Source of the DNA: Bipalium vagum
Taxonomy: Eukaryota > Platyhelminthes > Tricladida > Geoplanidae
Direction of reading: 5' to 3'
Length of the DNA: 35,265 bases
NCBI GenBank assembly: GCA_037834085.1
Contig: JBBMKC010209485.1
Span: 1 to 35,265 of the forward strand
Under the pieces are notes generated by a model that searched no databases, was not told where the DNA came from, and saw only the letters and a list, made by a program, of their open reading frames with translations. Position numbers and translations under genes: made by a program. Shown one piece after another: positions 17,401-28,885 of this stretch (position 1 is its first letter; each line of letters begins with the position of its first letter).

Positions 17401-19595
17401 TCTATGTTAGTTGAAAATTAATAGGAGATACTGGGCTTCGAAACCAGGACCTATCACATGCGCATGGACTGCTCTGACCGCTGTGCTACATCCCCCAAAT
17501 AATTTTTAACTTATCTCACATCCCTCTCCTTTAAAGCTCACATCCATATCCTTAACCGCCCCGAGTCTCTTAATTCAATTTCCTTTCCATTCCTTTATTT
17601 TCTCACTTTTGAGACCTCGTCCGCTGGTTGGTGTTTTAGTGTGGTCACCATGTTAGTTATATTGATATCGCTAGAAAACTCCTCAACATTCATTTTCAAA
17701 AATTTGTATTTGTCTATCACAAAACTATCTAAACAAAACTATTATTTAAATATTAATAGTTTAGTTTAAATAATAAAACTTTTAAAATCTTTTTAATTTA
17801 AATTAGTTTTGATTTTGAAATCCTCATATGACATATTTTTTTAAAACTGTTAAAAAAGAATTCTTATTATGAAAATATATCAAAATATTTACTTTAGAAA
17901 GAAAAATTAATATTTTTTAGAATAAGTCAATAAAAATTGAATCAATATATTAAAATTATATATAAATTTTGTTTTAATTACACGGAATGAATTTATTGGA
18001 CAACCTAATATTATTATTATTAATGAAAGCGCAATAGATTATTTATTAAGCATATCTCTACCTTTATAGCGTAAAATATTCAGACTTTGTCACTGTGAGC
18101 CCAACATTATCCACTGGAGTTGCCTCTATTGTTGTTAGAAAGGAAGACGGTGCCAATCAGATTGTTATCACTCCCGGTGCTAATCTCGCTCTTTCTCTGG
18201 AGAATGTTGATAATGCCAGCCAACTTATTTCTCAGGCCAAAGTTCTTCTTTGTCAGCTGGAGGTTATGGCTTTTTTCTGTCTGTAATTTTTGAATGATTG
18301 TGCAATATGTTATCAATCAATTGTGTTATTTTGACATGAGCAGAGTAAAGATTTCATTCATCAAAATGTTTCCTGGGGATAAAAATAATATATTTGTTAC
18401 TATATAATACAATCGATAAATAAAAAATACAGCAGATAAGTAATATAATCAAATTTAATAAATTCAAATTTAAACAAATGAACGAAGAGAAGTATAAAAT
18501 ACTAAATAAACTTAAGAATTCTATTCAGATATTTATCGATTAATTTTTATTTGGTAATAGTATTTAGGAATGCACAAAAAATAATAATTCATGTTCATTT
18601 TAATCTGATTTTATTAAATCAATATCTGGCTGTGTCTTCAAGATTATCGATTGTGTTAAATGTTCATTTTTAAGCACAAAATCATTGTATTTAAACAAAG
18701 AAATTCCTTTCATTATCTAGGGTAATCGATCCTCATAATATTTTCCAACCATTTTGTTAAAAATAACCCATCTCTTTATCTCTCTCTTCAGGTTCCCATC
18801 GAATCCACGTTTCGTGCATTAAAAATTGCTTCTGAAAATAAAGTTATTTCCATTTTTAATCCGGCCCCCATTCCCGAAAGCGGTTTAGATTTATCGGAAA
18901 TGCCGCATGTTGAGGTTTTCTGTCCCAATGAGATTGAAACATCGATGCTGATGAATGTTACCATTAAAAACGTTGATGATGCTTTGGAAGCTGTCCGATT
19001 TTACTTACAGAAATATGCTGACAAAATACGATGGCCAATGATTACTCTCGGGGATCGAGGCGTTGTTTATGGAGACAGTAGAACGGGGGAGATTTTCCAT
19101 GAGCCGGCACCTGTTGTAAATGCTGTGGATTCTACGGTAAATGATACTTTTGGTATTTTATGTAGGTCAACACGATAGGGAATTTTTTCTTTTGAGATCT
19201 CTTTTAAAAATCAATTTGTGACCAACATTAAATTTTTCAAAATACAACTTTCTTTTTTGAGAGAATACTGAGTGTCATAACTTTTTTGTATATTTTGTAA
19301 TTTTAATTTTATTATTTTCTTAATATTTTAATTTAATTAATTTTTTTATTAAATTTAGTTTTATTAAAATTGAATTTTATTTTTTTAATTAAAATTTAAA
19401 AATTTTTTAAAATGTTTGTCTGTAAGAATTATTGATTTAAAAATGATCACTTATTTTTCAAGATTATATATTTTTATTTTATTATGTATATATGATGATC
19501 TCAGAGAAATCCATAAATTATCAATTATTAATTATTTAATCAGTAATTATTAAAATGTTTGAAGGAAAATATTTAATTTAAAATGTTTATGATAA

Positions 19596-19651
<56 letters not shown>

Positions 19652-19966
19652 GATAATTTGACAATCGATTTTTTTGTGAAGTCAGTTTTTGAATGTTTAT
19701 TTCAATAATATTTTAAAATATCAGTCAGAAATTACCGAAAAAAAAGTCTATAATATTGATAAAAGCACATGTTCCTTATTTATAAAATCTATATTTAGGG
19801 TGCAGGGGATTGCTTCGCAGGATCTTTGGCATATTTTTTTGCTTGCTGTCCTCAACTTCCGATGTCGGAAAAGGTCAGAAAATCCGTTTACCTGGCGTCA
19901 TTAAGTGTACAGAAACCTGGAACACAGACAAGTTTCCCCGATAACTCGCAAATTCTCCCTTTCTAA
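14497..19966 (+). CDS. RBKS: Ribokinase, six exons
   Basis: Phosphorylates D-ribose to ribose-5-phosphate with ATP (PfkB family, cytosolic). Exons: 14497-14540, 14582-14714, 14758-14825, 18070-18262, 18792-19136 and 19799-19966, giving 951 nt and 316 aa, the usual length. All five introns are GT-AG (41, 43, 3244, 529 and 662 nt) and phases agree; donor 14826 is chosen over GTGAG at 14822 because only it keeps the frame. Motifs: the N-terminal MDVVIVGSIVVDLIS strand, PfkB signature 1 GFGGKGANQC (35-44), NPAP (169-172), CPNEIE (189-194) with the NxxE-like magnesium motif, TLGDRG (231-236), and signature 2 DSTGAGDCFAGSLAYF (259-274) with catalytic base Asp265. No catalytic residue is missing. 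Intron 3 is loaded with transposon debris, yet the coding sequence looks intact and under selection. Confidence 0.95.
15455..15933. mobile_element. MITE with 35-bp perfect terminal inverted repeats
   Basis: The ends are perfect inverted repeats of 35 bp beginning CAGGGTTTGTCACGTCATTT (15455-15489 and 15899-15933), flanked by TA on both sides (15453-15454, 15934-15935). The CAG start and TA duplication fit the Tc1/mariner/pogo superfamily. The 479-bp body has no transposase. A second, partial copy lies at 34200-34402. It sits inside ribokinase intron 3 directly beside a pogo transposase relic, which might be its autonomous partner. Confidence 0.88.
15950..16900 (-). pseudogene. pogo/Tigger-type transposase relic in ribokinase intron 3
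   Basis: The minus strand reads TADDMINMNEKNLFNDYRPD (about 16590-16655), matching the family's DIFNMDETGLFYRxLPDR. It continues with QSKMRIIIILCTNASGSEKR and IFIGKTKNQEHLK (family: KSKERITVLLCxNADGSEKLPLLVIGKSKNPRCFK). After a frameshift come MTSDIFKNWIFNF and, further on, DQCTEELKKFKLHYKSMLSK (about 16200-16270), equivalent to the MDQGVIxxLKxxYR region. In the catalytic motif Asp-Glu-Thr has become Asn-Glu-Lys, and frames are broken, so it is inactive. Orientation is opposite to the host gene. Confidence 0.8.
17424..17495 (-). repeat. tRNA-derived sequence (SINE head or tRNA pseudogene)
   Basis: On the minus strand 72 nt fold as a tRNA-length cloverleaf. The seven acceptor pairs (GGGGATG with TATCTCC) all pair counting two G-U, U8 and A9 are present, and an A-box-like TAGCACAGCGGTCAGAGCA and a T arm CTGGTTTCGAAGCCCAG are seen. 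The D stem has an A-A mismatch, the anticodon stem does not close, position 33 is not U and the T stem has a mismatch beside the loop. It resembles tRNA-Ala most. No CCA and no functional anticodon loop, so it is a relic; the sequence downstream on the minus strand may be the SINE body. Confidence 0.7.
19596..19643. repeat. ATT microsatellite in ribokinase intron 5
   Basis: About 16 ATT units within the fifth intron, roughly 155 nt before the last exon. Confidence 0.95.
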
Positions 19967-20027
19967 AAATATTTTTTTAGTATTTTCACAAATTTATTTT
20001 GGTTTTTAAATCGATTTTTAGGAAATT

Positions 20028-20033
20028 AATAAA
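20028..20033 (+). terminator. Candidate poly(A) signal of ribokinase
   Basis: AATAAA 62 bases after the TAA stop of the ribokinase gene. Good position, but the word is frequent in this AT-rich DNA. Confidence 0.4.
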
Positions 20034-22700
20034 AATGATTTTTGAATAATTTTAGGTATTTTTGTCAGATCGCTTATTATGTGATTTTATTTTTAATAAA
20101 TATGTTGGGTTTACCTAAGTCACCCCCCGGAGAAATATAACTAAGTAAAATCATAAAAGAGTAGAAATAATAATAATAATATTAATAATTAAAATTAACA
20201 CTCGAAAAGTAATTTAAAAATTCTCAGAAATTTTATTTTGGAAATACTCAGAAAATAAAATAATTCCAAAAATAATTTTTATTTTTAAAGAAGCTTAAAA
20301 CAGGTACTTCAATAAATATTAAGGATCATAATAAAATAATTTTTAGGAAATTGTTAGGGTATTTTAGAATTTTAATAAAATTTTTAGAATTTTAAGTACG
20401 ATTTTGAGAATATCTCAAGAATATTTCTCAGATGAAGATCAGTCCGAAACAAAATAAAAGCAAAGGGATTTCAGTAGATTTTCACCCCTCAGAGAACATA
20501 AAAAAAGAGTTTAGGAATTCAGATTTACGGATACAAGGAGACGAAATCAGATTTACAGTTACAAGGAGACGAGAGAGATCAGAACAAACTTGAGAATACA
20601 GGACCCGTTCCCAAACCAAGTATTATTATTATAATCTGACTGCTTAAAATTCCCCACCAACGGGTTATCGGTGAGCAACCATTCGGGCTCAGACGATAAC
20701 TCGTGATTTTAAACCAAGGCAACCGTAAGATTCTTTTATTCTTTTGTTAAAGTAATTATAACAGTATTATTTTGCTTTTAATCGAATTTTTTAATATTTT
20801 ATTAACCCTTGACTATATTTAATTTAATACTACAGTTGACCCAGTTTTGACTAAATTTGATTATTATTGGTAGTGATTGATTATATATTTAATTCATCTT
20901 TATTGTTGTGTTATGATAAGATAATGTGAGGTTTGTGTAACATTGCGGACATTAATAGTGATCTCAGACTATTGCTTATCTTTTGTATTTCCGTGTATTT
21001 TTGTGTTTGTGTGGTATAAATACAAGTGTTGCTTTACTGATTGTTTTTATTTGCATCACCTAAGATTTGGAGTCAGATCTAAATTTGATACACTAAATAG
21101 TGAACAAATACGTATCCAGCATTTTGGCTTGGACCCTTAGAATCCACCTCCCTAAAAATATTTCTCTCAATTTATTGTTGGTATTTTTCAATGTATATTT
21201 TGAGCGGATCTGGTTTCATTTCGAACAGATTTTAATCATAACTTAATCGATAAATTTACTCTCAAATATTTAAATTGAAAATATTTTTAATTAAAGATCC
21301 AGCAATAAATTTTAGCATATTATAAAATTTCTTTGAAGAATTAATAAAAATTGAATCATCTATTGAGGATCAGAGGGGAACTTTTTGTTAATGAGCAGAA
21401 AATGAATTAAATGTCAAGGGAAATAAAATGAAACCAAACAAATATTTTATCTGTATGTAGAGATATTAAAAATGACTACTGTTCTATTTAAAGTGATAAC
21501 TTGAAAGTACTGATAAAATAACTAAATTTGATTACTGTAGTCTGCAACGAAAGGATTTTCTCAATTTTTAAAGGGTAAGTTTAGCTTAATTCAGCAAAAT
21601 TGAAAACTATATTTGTGGAGACTCAAGAAAAACTAATAATTCTGATTTTAATTGTGACAATTTCATTTTAAGTGACAATTTTTTTATTGATTTTATTTTA
21701 ATAAAAGTAAAAGTATTTATATTTGATTTTTTCCATGTAAAAATGAGAAATTCTAAAAAATAAGAAATTTAAAACTCTAACAATTATTAATATTATTATT
21801 ATGGTTATTGTTGTTATTATTGTTATTAATAGTGGCAATTAATTATAATAGATAAATAAAGAAGAATAAAGATCAAATAAATAAATAAAAATAAAATTAG
21901 AAATAGCTAGATTTCTAAAAAAAGAAACTTAACAAAAAAAGTGATAGAAACTTAAAAAAGGAAACAATTTAATGAAAGAAATTATATTAGGTAAAAAATT
22001 TAAGTTTAAAAATAAAAAATTATTTAAATAATTTAATATAAAAGGTCAACACAAAATATTAAAACCAGACCATTTGAAAATAACAAAAAAATCATAAATC
22101 GATCACGTACCATATCAGCTGTCTACGAAAGTTCAAAACAACATAAACAAACCAGCATTCATATAAAAATTGAATCATTTATTTGACAGAGAACACAAGG
22201 GAATTCATTCAAGGATCATCACAAATAATTTATGCTTATTGAGCAAGTAATTGTTTTTAATTTTATTTTTAATTTCATTACTATTTAACCCTTAATTATT
22301 AAAATACTTGGTAGGGTTTATCAGCTTACACAAATAAATTAAAATTCAATTTAAAATCTTATTTTCCGGTAACCATTATTAATTAGGATTACCTTTCTCT
22401 TTGTTTTTACATTTTCTCTGTTTCTCTTTGTTTGTAATTTACACAGCAGTTAAGGCTGGTAAATTACCCCAGGGCCTTTCCACAGCTTACAGGAATTAGA
22501 ATTTCACATTTAAATTTGATTGTCAAACAAAATTTTTACAAATAAAAATATTTGTTATAAATCGATTTAGTCTTATTTCATTTTATTGATAGCAGTTCCG
22601 AATTACACTCTAAATCCTTCTGATAATAGATATTTTGTTGAGTAATCTAAAATCCCAATATCGATCTTCTTAACTTAAAATCAGTCACTTTTAGGAACTT
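20034..22700. other. AT-rich intergenic region with a short tandem duplication
   Basis: No gene recognised. A 28-nt unit beginning CAGATTTACGGATACAAGGA is tandemly duplicated with changes at 20520-20547 and 20548-20575. The stretch 20590-20740 is less AT-rich and carries short inverted pieces (CGGGTTATCGGTGAGC...GATAACTCG). CATTTTGGCTTGGACCC at about 21119 vaguely resembles a retroelement primer-binding context. An interrupted TTATTA/TTGTTA microsatellite lies at about 21784-21835. None of this defines an element. Confidence 0.45.
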
Positions 22701-22730
22701 AACATATTGTTAAAAATCTGTTTACAAAAT

Positions 22731-22990
22731 TTAAACAGTTTTTATTTCAAAAAAAGGTATTATTATAATCTTATCAAGACAGAACTGTTTTGACCTACTA
22801 GGTGATATATCGTTAATAATGACCCAGTACTTTTTAATTGGTATCACTTGCGGGAATTGGGAATGTCTGATTTGGTGACAATGAATTTTTCTTTTTAAGA
22901 ATCTCAATAACAACTTTTTCATAATGAATTATTGCAATATGTAGCCAAAACCATTAAAATCGACAACAATTTCTGCAAATAATCAAACGG
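22731..22990 (-). pseudogene. Tc1/mariner-type transposase fragment (PIEKFW subfamily)
   Basis: The minus strand reads YEKVVIEILKKKNSLSPNQT and, after a frameshift, FPQVIPIKKYWVIIN. This corresponds to AKVVxxxLxxxxIxFVPKxDNPPNxPQLRPIEKFWAIxK near the C-terminus of a Tc1-like transposase. The final catalytic residue region is degraded. The same subfamily occurs at 30310-30740 in the opposite orientation, where the motif is NTPQNCQIETF. Upstream sequence is unreadable. Confidence 0.5.
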
Positions 22991-23199
22991 ACAGATCTAA
23001 GCGAATGTTAAAATGAAAAAATATCACCACAGTTTTTAAATATGTCAAAGCAAATATTTTTAAAAATTCATTCGTCAACGAGCTCTATAGTCATATTTCT
23101 TTTTTCGAACATTTTATTGATCACAGCTTTTTTGGATCTAAAGGACAACAGAAATTTTTATTTTATTATGTTAATTTCCTTCGAATAGATGCGTTGTCA

Positions 23200-23590
23200 T
23201 GCAGATACTACAATTCCAGATACTCGGCTCTTCCTTCTCAGTGTCCTAGCTTGTCGCACAAGGTTGATATACTATTCACTGTTGAGACGAACACGTGATT
23301 CAATAAAATCGGTAAGAATCAAGTCATTAGCATTCCAAAAATGGAGAGCATTAAGGCTTTTTTGTGTGATGATATCTTCATCTTTCTTTAATTGGTTTCT
23401 CTTGAAAGTTTCAATTCTTTTGATTCCCTTCTAGACTCCGGAATATAGAGAGATAGAGGCGTCTTATCCATCTTAATGATGTTATCCAGCACATTGTAAA
23501 GTTTCCAGATTCTGTTGGCTGCACTCCAAATGGCGAGCTTGCATATCAGCAGTTAGAAAACATAGCACGAATTGTGAGCACAGCTTTCTG
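23200..23590 (+). other. Possible two-exon coding fragment of unknown identity
   Basis: Composition is less AT-rich than around it. An 81-codon frame (23189-23434) holds SLLRRTRDSIKS followed by GTAAGA, a good donor. A second stretch from about 23457 reads RRLIHLNDVIQHIVKFPDSV and continues to ARIVSTAF then TGA (about 23590). An AG just before AGGCGT would join them in frame. The product is not recognised, and chance or a pseudogene is equally possible. Confidence 0.2.
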
Positions 23591-23756
23591 ATTCCACTTT
23601 CCTTTTGTATAATTTCATGTATACTGATGGTCAATTTTTTGACACATCTTATATTTTTATATACAATGCTTAATCAAAATAATTTTATAGTTTATTTTGT
23701 GTGGATATAAAATGCTTTTCTATAAAAATATTTTCTTAAAATTTTAAAATTAAATA

Positions 23757-23897
23757 TAAATTACTTTGACCCTTTTGAGGTCTTAATAATTAATTTATAA
23801 TAATTATAAACATTCTAGATCCTTTTACGGTCTTTAACATATAATTTTTTACCAGAGTTAACAGGGATGTACCATTGGCTAACCCAACACAATCAAT
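23757..23897. repeat. Dispersed repeat, copy 2
   Basis: Same-orientation homologue of 7065-7215: GACCCTTTTGAGGTCTTAAT, GATCCTTTTACGGTCTTTAA, then AACAGGGATGTACCATTGGC and TAACCCAACA. Divergence of roughly one base in four or five suggests an old element. No flanking duplication was seen. Confidence 0.7.
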
Positions 23898-24279
23898 AAA
23901 TAAAAGAAAAGTAAATTTTTAGCTTAATACTTTACCTTAATTGTATTTAATTTATTCAGTTTTATTTTTTTTATTTATTCTGTAATAGGCAAAATTTTTT
24001 GAACGGGCTAATAAATAAAACATCTGATTCAGTTTAGAAATAAAGGAGTCATAATATGAGTTTGTAGATATTGGTTGGGACTCATTAATTTGGATCAAAA
24101 CTTTTTTTAAAAGGAAATTATGAGCTGATATGATCATTGACGTGATCAAATCTTTGTACCATTACCATTATCCAACGTGGCTGCCTCATTTGACATTGAG
24201 AATACTTGTGTGTTTGTCAATGCATTCAATTTCCTAAAACCCTTCTATACACATACAAAGACGAATTCTAAGACAAGTT

Positions 24280-25000
24280 AAACTTCTTTTTAACTTCCAT
24301 TATTATTATGTCAGTGGTAGTTTCGGCGTTTCCAAGATGGTGACAAAAGTCTCGACGAAAACCATCAACGTCATCCTCACTTTGTGGACAATAAAACACT
24401 AAAAAACCCATCAAATTAGATCCCTGCCAAACTACTAGTGAGCATGAATAAAAGTTTGGTTGCACTCATAGTACTATTGAAAACCATCTGCAGAAATTGG
24501 AAAAGTAAACAGAAGAGGAAAATGTGTTCCGCACGAACTTAGCAATCACAACAAGACATCGCAAAGCTAAGAACAGCAGATCCCTTGATTGCATTGTAAA
24601 GCCAGATGAAAAATCAATATCATACAATAATACGACAAGAAAACAAAAAGTGGTTAGAGGTTGGTGAACAACTAAAACCGACTCCAAAGATAAATATTCA
24701 TGGGTTCAAGGTCACGGTTTGTTTATGGAGGAACAGAAAAGGTTTGGTATATTTTGAGCTGCTGGATAAGAGTCAGACGGTTAATACAGAATTATATGCA
24801 GAACAAATCAATTGTGTGGACCAAGCTCTGCGTAGTCAAGCTATAAATTACCCAAAAACAAATTTTCTTTATGACAACACTTGCCAGTAAATTGCAAATA
24901 TTACTCAACAAAAATCAAGGAACTTGACTGGACAGTTTTGTGCCATCTGCCATATACTGAAGACCTAGGTCCATCGGATTACATCTATTCAGATAGATAT
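24280..25000 (+). pseudogene. Degenerate mariner transposase
   Basis: Plus-strand pieces in order: RRFQDGDKSLDENHQRHPHF (helix-turn-helix region, family FRxGDxSLEDxxRSGRP), HSTIENHLQKLEK, GKCVPHELSNHNK (family KWVPHELSE), IVKPDEKSISYNN (catalytic IVTGDEKWILYNN) and KKWLEVGEQLKPTPKINIHG. Then LVYFELLDKSQTVNTELYAE, YDNTCQ (catalytic HDNARPH) and HRITS. An intact 94-codon stretch (24606-24890) covers the centre. At least four frameshifts and stops; the Trp of DEKW and the Asp context are altered. No terminal inverted repeats were found. It is a different mariner lineage from the 12.9 kb element. Confidence 0.8.
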
Positions 25001-25019
25001 AACATTCTTTGGATTAAAT

Positions 25020-26860
25020 AATATAAACAGATTAAATAATGTAAGTGTATAGAAGGAAAAGGATCGTTTAAAGAATACCATTTCATTCACCGGTCCTTCA
25101 CTCCCCATATTTATAACCGGTTTCGTTAGGCCTCGTACATTTAAAAGGGTGACAAGCCGATTTTATCTGAGGACCACTGAACATAAGAGCAACTCAATTC
25201 TTGTCGTCATCTCCTTATTCATTTGGGTTTGAATCAAATCAATTGTTATTTTGTGAACTTTTTGGAAATCAATAAATATTCCCATTTGTTATTTGCATAA
25301 TCAAAAGTTGTAATGTGCCATAGAGATATTTTGAAAAGTTATTGTTACTTCGTCTTTATTGTTAGTAAAAGATGACAGGGAAACTTTCACAAGGTAACTC
25401 ATTTTATTTTACCATATCTTATTACAGCTCCACTCTCTTTTGTAAAGTAACTTAGCAAAACAATAGTTTAAAAACTTTCTTTCCGAACCAATATATAAAA
25501 GTACTTATGAAGAAGGGTCATGAGAAAGTAAAATTGGCTTTTAATTTTATTACATCACTAATGAAAGATTCAACTCTTGATCAATACAATTTGTCTTGTA
25601 CTTTAACTTGTGAATGTGGACTGGAAATCATTTACCTGAACCATCTCAAGAGGAAATGAAACAAGAAATATGTATCCATATGTTTACAGAGTCTTTTAAA
25701 TTAAGAATAATTCCGGAAGGGGTTAGATTAAACTCTGCCTCTTCCTGACATGTATATGTAATCATTGCCCATTCAAAAATTTGGTCCACAGTGCTATTTT
25801 TGCTAGGGACAATTACATTTATTATTATGGTTATCACTAATGAATAATTTGGGATCGCCTTCAATTTCGTACAGAGAATACCAACATCCCTTATGGATAT
25901 TGTTCTCTAATCTGCTTTACTGATGAAAATATCTCAACGTATCAGATGGCCGTCAAGTCTCAAATCATCCACAGGATCACTTGATTGTTTTGACAGATTG
26001 ATCCACCTTCGAAACTGGAACATAGGTCTTGTTTTATGTATTTTTGCAATGGAAATCTTTTAATTTATCCTTTTATTATTCTATTAGATTTAATGTAAAT
26101 GAACAACCAATTATAATTGTTAAATTTAATTAATACTTTCTCTTTCCGCTCTTTCACCAGTTTCAGAGACATGAAATATAAATAAATAATTATTTTATCA
26201 TGAGAAGTAATTTTATGAAAGCAAATTAATATTAGAACAAATGAAATGTGAGAATGGAACTAGAATATTCTCCTCAGACATTTCTAGTGACATGGGACAT
26301 GGGAGGTGGAAGGATAATTTAACTGATCACCGTCTTGATTCCCGTCTTAGAATACATTTGCCTGGTTAGCCTATCTCAGATCTTTTTGAAATAATTTTTT
26401 CAATTAATATCATTTATTTTCAGAATTATAAAACATTATATAATTATATTTTTTGATACAAGTCACTTTTTATATTCATTTTTATATATTCGAAATAATT
26501 TGATTATTATTATAATATAATTTTATTATGTTATATTTTTATATTATTATTAATATTAAATATATTATTAAATTACACTACCCGACATGGGATAAATCAC
26601 TTACATGACATAATCATAATATATTTGAAAATTATACTATGATTACGAATTTGCAGTCACATCTTTCATATTGGTTTTAATTTAGAGATACAGACAAAAA
26701 CTATCAAAATCGATATATTGAATTTAAGTCAAATTCATTCTGCTTAATAAACCGTATTATAAGATTGTTTAAATACTATAATTAATTTAACTAACAGTGC
26801 GTAACACTTAAATTCTGTGTATGTCTTGAATGCATTTAACTATTATAAAATCTTTTGTAT
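25020..26860. other. AT-rich intergenic region, no gene recognised
   Basis: Nothing secure. A stretch at 25640-26000 is less AT-rich; CSLICFTDENISTYQM at about 25905-25950 faintly resembles a mariner FSDEKxFT motif but stands alone. 26390-26580 is TATA/TAATA-rich low complexity. Confidence 0.45.
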
Positions 26861-26869
26861 TGCAGATTA

Positions 26870-27042
26870 TAGTGCCCAAGAATTATAATTCCAAACAGTC
26901 ATGCAATGAAAGCGCAAATTTGTTCTGTTATATATGCAGCTTGTTCACTCCCAAGAAATATAGCAGAAATATATCAACAGCATTAGGAAAAGCTTACCAA
27001 CTAAGATTTAAAGTCAAAATACAGGACAAAAATGATTATTAA
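26870..27042 (+). pseudogene. N-terminal fragment of a dispersed invertebrate orphan family
   Basis: ESANLFCYICSLFTPKKYSR followed by NISTALGKAYQLRFKVKIQD matches, from memory, the beginning of a large uncharacterised protein family scattered through invertebrate genomes (typical form FCYVCGxFTxxxQRRNxTxxVKxAYxxYFxxKxGDQDK). Two cysteines of a CxxC pair are kept. The frame ends at 27042, where the family would continue for hundreds of residues. Another part of the same family lies on the other strand at 32850-33560. Treated as a decayed copy. Confidence 0.55.
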
Positions 27043-27049
27043 ATTATTA

Positions 27050-27160
27050 TAATATTAAGTAATTAATATTATATTAAATTATTAATAAAATTATATTATT
27101 ATTAAATATTATTTATATATTATATTATTATTAATATATTAATAGATTATTATTATTAGG
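27050..27160. repeat. TTA/TAATA low-complexity tract
   Basis: Irregular ATTATTA and TATATTA words without coding content. Confidence 0.7.
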
Positions 27161-27319
27161 AGTGGATAATTAAATTTCGTTAATCTTTTTCATTTATTTT
27201 ATGTCAATTTCGAGAAAATTTTAATTTATTTTTAATAATATATTATTTTATCTCAAATGCCTGTTTCCTTGCTATTGATAGGACTGATGGTGAACATCTT
27301 TGATAAATAATTAAAAATT

Positions 27320-27520
27320 GTTAACAGTTGTCATTTCGTAAGTGATTGTCTAAGTTTTTCGAAAACGATTACTCCACCGTCAGAAAGCAGTTTAGAGTGG
27401 AAAGTATCCCATCACGAAGCAATTTGTGATTAATCAAACCATTACAAAGCTGAATGGGGGCCTAATTGATCGTCTGGCAACGACATCAGATCTTGAAACA
27501 ATATCGTAATATGTGACAAG
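27320..27520 (+). pseudogene. N-terminal transposase fragment (IS630-type)
   Basis: Reading across frames, YSTVRKQFRVESIPSRSNL, then LIKPLQS-like and GGLIDRLATTSDLETI resemble the helix-turn-helix part of IS630-type transposases (typical VxRxFRxxFxxxxPSRxTIxxxVxKFxExGSVxDRxRxGRPRTVRTxENI). This is the subfamily whose C-terminal part is relict at 5715-6320. Weak and short. Confidence 0.35.
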
Positions 27521-27929
27521 ATATAACAATATCGGAAAACGGTGTACTTGAACAGAGATTGTAATATACTTCCTGGGTCGGTCAGAACATTATTATGTAA
27601 TTCAACTCCAGATTCCAATGGATACAAAGGGTTATTTGGGAAGCTGGTGATTTCAGCTGGTCTCACCTGACTGATTATCTGGTAAATGAAACGCGTAGTT
27701 CTGATAGTAGTTTTCCATCAATGTTTATCTCTCAATCTGCAAATGAAATTCTTACCGTAACCACGAAGCCTGGTATTCCAAAACTCTTGTTTATTCTAGA
27801 TCCCTTTTTTATCATTTCTTATTCATATTTAATGTACCGATCCGTTTATTTAAAAAAGGCGATGATCGCTGATAATAAATTCCAGAGCCCTATTAATTTG
27901 TTTTAATTTGTCCATCTGATTTTTTGCGA

Positions 27930-28320
27930 ATCTCTGATGCAGCTGCAACAAAAATGGGTCAGTAAACATTGATTGAAGTCACCAAGGGGAAAAATTTTAT
28001 TTTTATTTTTTAAGGAACGCTCCCATTAAATATTTTTGTCAAAGCAAAAGTTAAAATCGTTTTTTGTTTTCTTTTAATGAAAAAAGACCTCTTTTGTTTT
28101 AATTATACTTTTGTGAGAATATTTTAAAAATTCTTCAGTTTTTATCACTTTATAATTTATTTTTAAAAAATTATTTTCATCATTAAATAGGAAAAAAAAT
28201 CAAAAAATATTAATAAAATCGATAATTTATTATTTTAATAATATTAAAATAATGATTTAAAATATATCGATTTTTTTATCGGTGCAAAAACGATCAAGTG
28301 CAAAAAATATCAAACAGTAA
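27930..28320. other. AT-rich non-coding stretch
   Basis: Nothing recognised apart from T-rich and TTAATA-rich low complexity. Confidence 0.5.
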
Positions 28321-28885
28321 TATTTATTGATAGCGAAATAGATCTGATCAGGGATCACGGTTTCCTGGGAGGTCTTCACTAATGAAAATAATGGACGAGA
28401 GTTTGGTGCGTATGGAAAAATGAATTAAAATTGAAAGAAAATAAAATTTGGACGGGATTCAGGACGGATATTTGAAGCTTGTTTGTTCACTTGAATAATT
28501 TATTGAAAATCTCAGACAAAACGGCGATGACGGCGGTTGGAAAATCTGTGGCAAAATTCGTATAAACATTGCGGATGAATGAGGTATAAAATTTCTCACA
28601 ATGTATTTTGAGAAGAGATCCTTAGAAGACGTTGCCGTTAGGTCGACGGATATCACTTGCAACCACCAGTCCAAGGTCTTATGGAACATAAACAATATTC
28701 AAAAATTGAATTGAAACAAAATCCATCGATTTTTATTCGTTTTTTCCCATTATTTATTTCAACTTGTTATTTCTCCTTGATTGTATGGAAAATAAAACAA
28801 ATTGCTGCGACTGTCAAATGTTAATTGACCACCGCCGTCTGGTCTTCGGGAGACTCCGACATGTCGGTGATTATTAAGGGAATAT
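28320..28885 (-). other. Coding-like minus-strand segments of unknown identity
   Basis: Composition is closer to coding than the surroundings. A minus-strand frame of 78 codons (28695-28459) is open. In another frame the run SLLKIHCEKFYTSFIRNVYT continuing NFATDFPTAVIAVLSEIFNK is helix-like and ends at AAGTGAAC, a possible donor. Upstream, MSESPEDQTAVVN (about 28825-28865) could be a start exon. No phase-consistent gene model was found, so this may be a decayed gene or chance. Confidence 0.2.

Noticed and set aside
17990-18012. GGACAACCTAATA resembling a mariner right end
   Set aside because: No matching left terminal repeat or transposase next to it; too short on its own.
20090-21130. Possible LTR followed by a primer-binding site
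   Set aside because: No second copy of the putative repeat and no gag/pol sequence; only a vague TTTGGCTTGGACCC resemblance.
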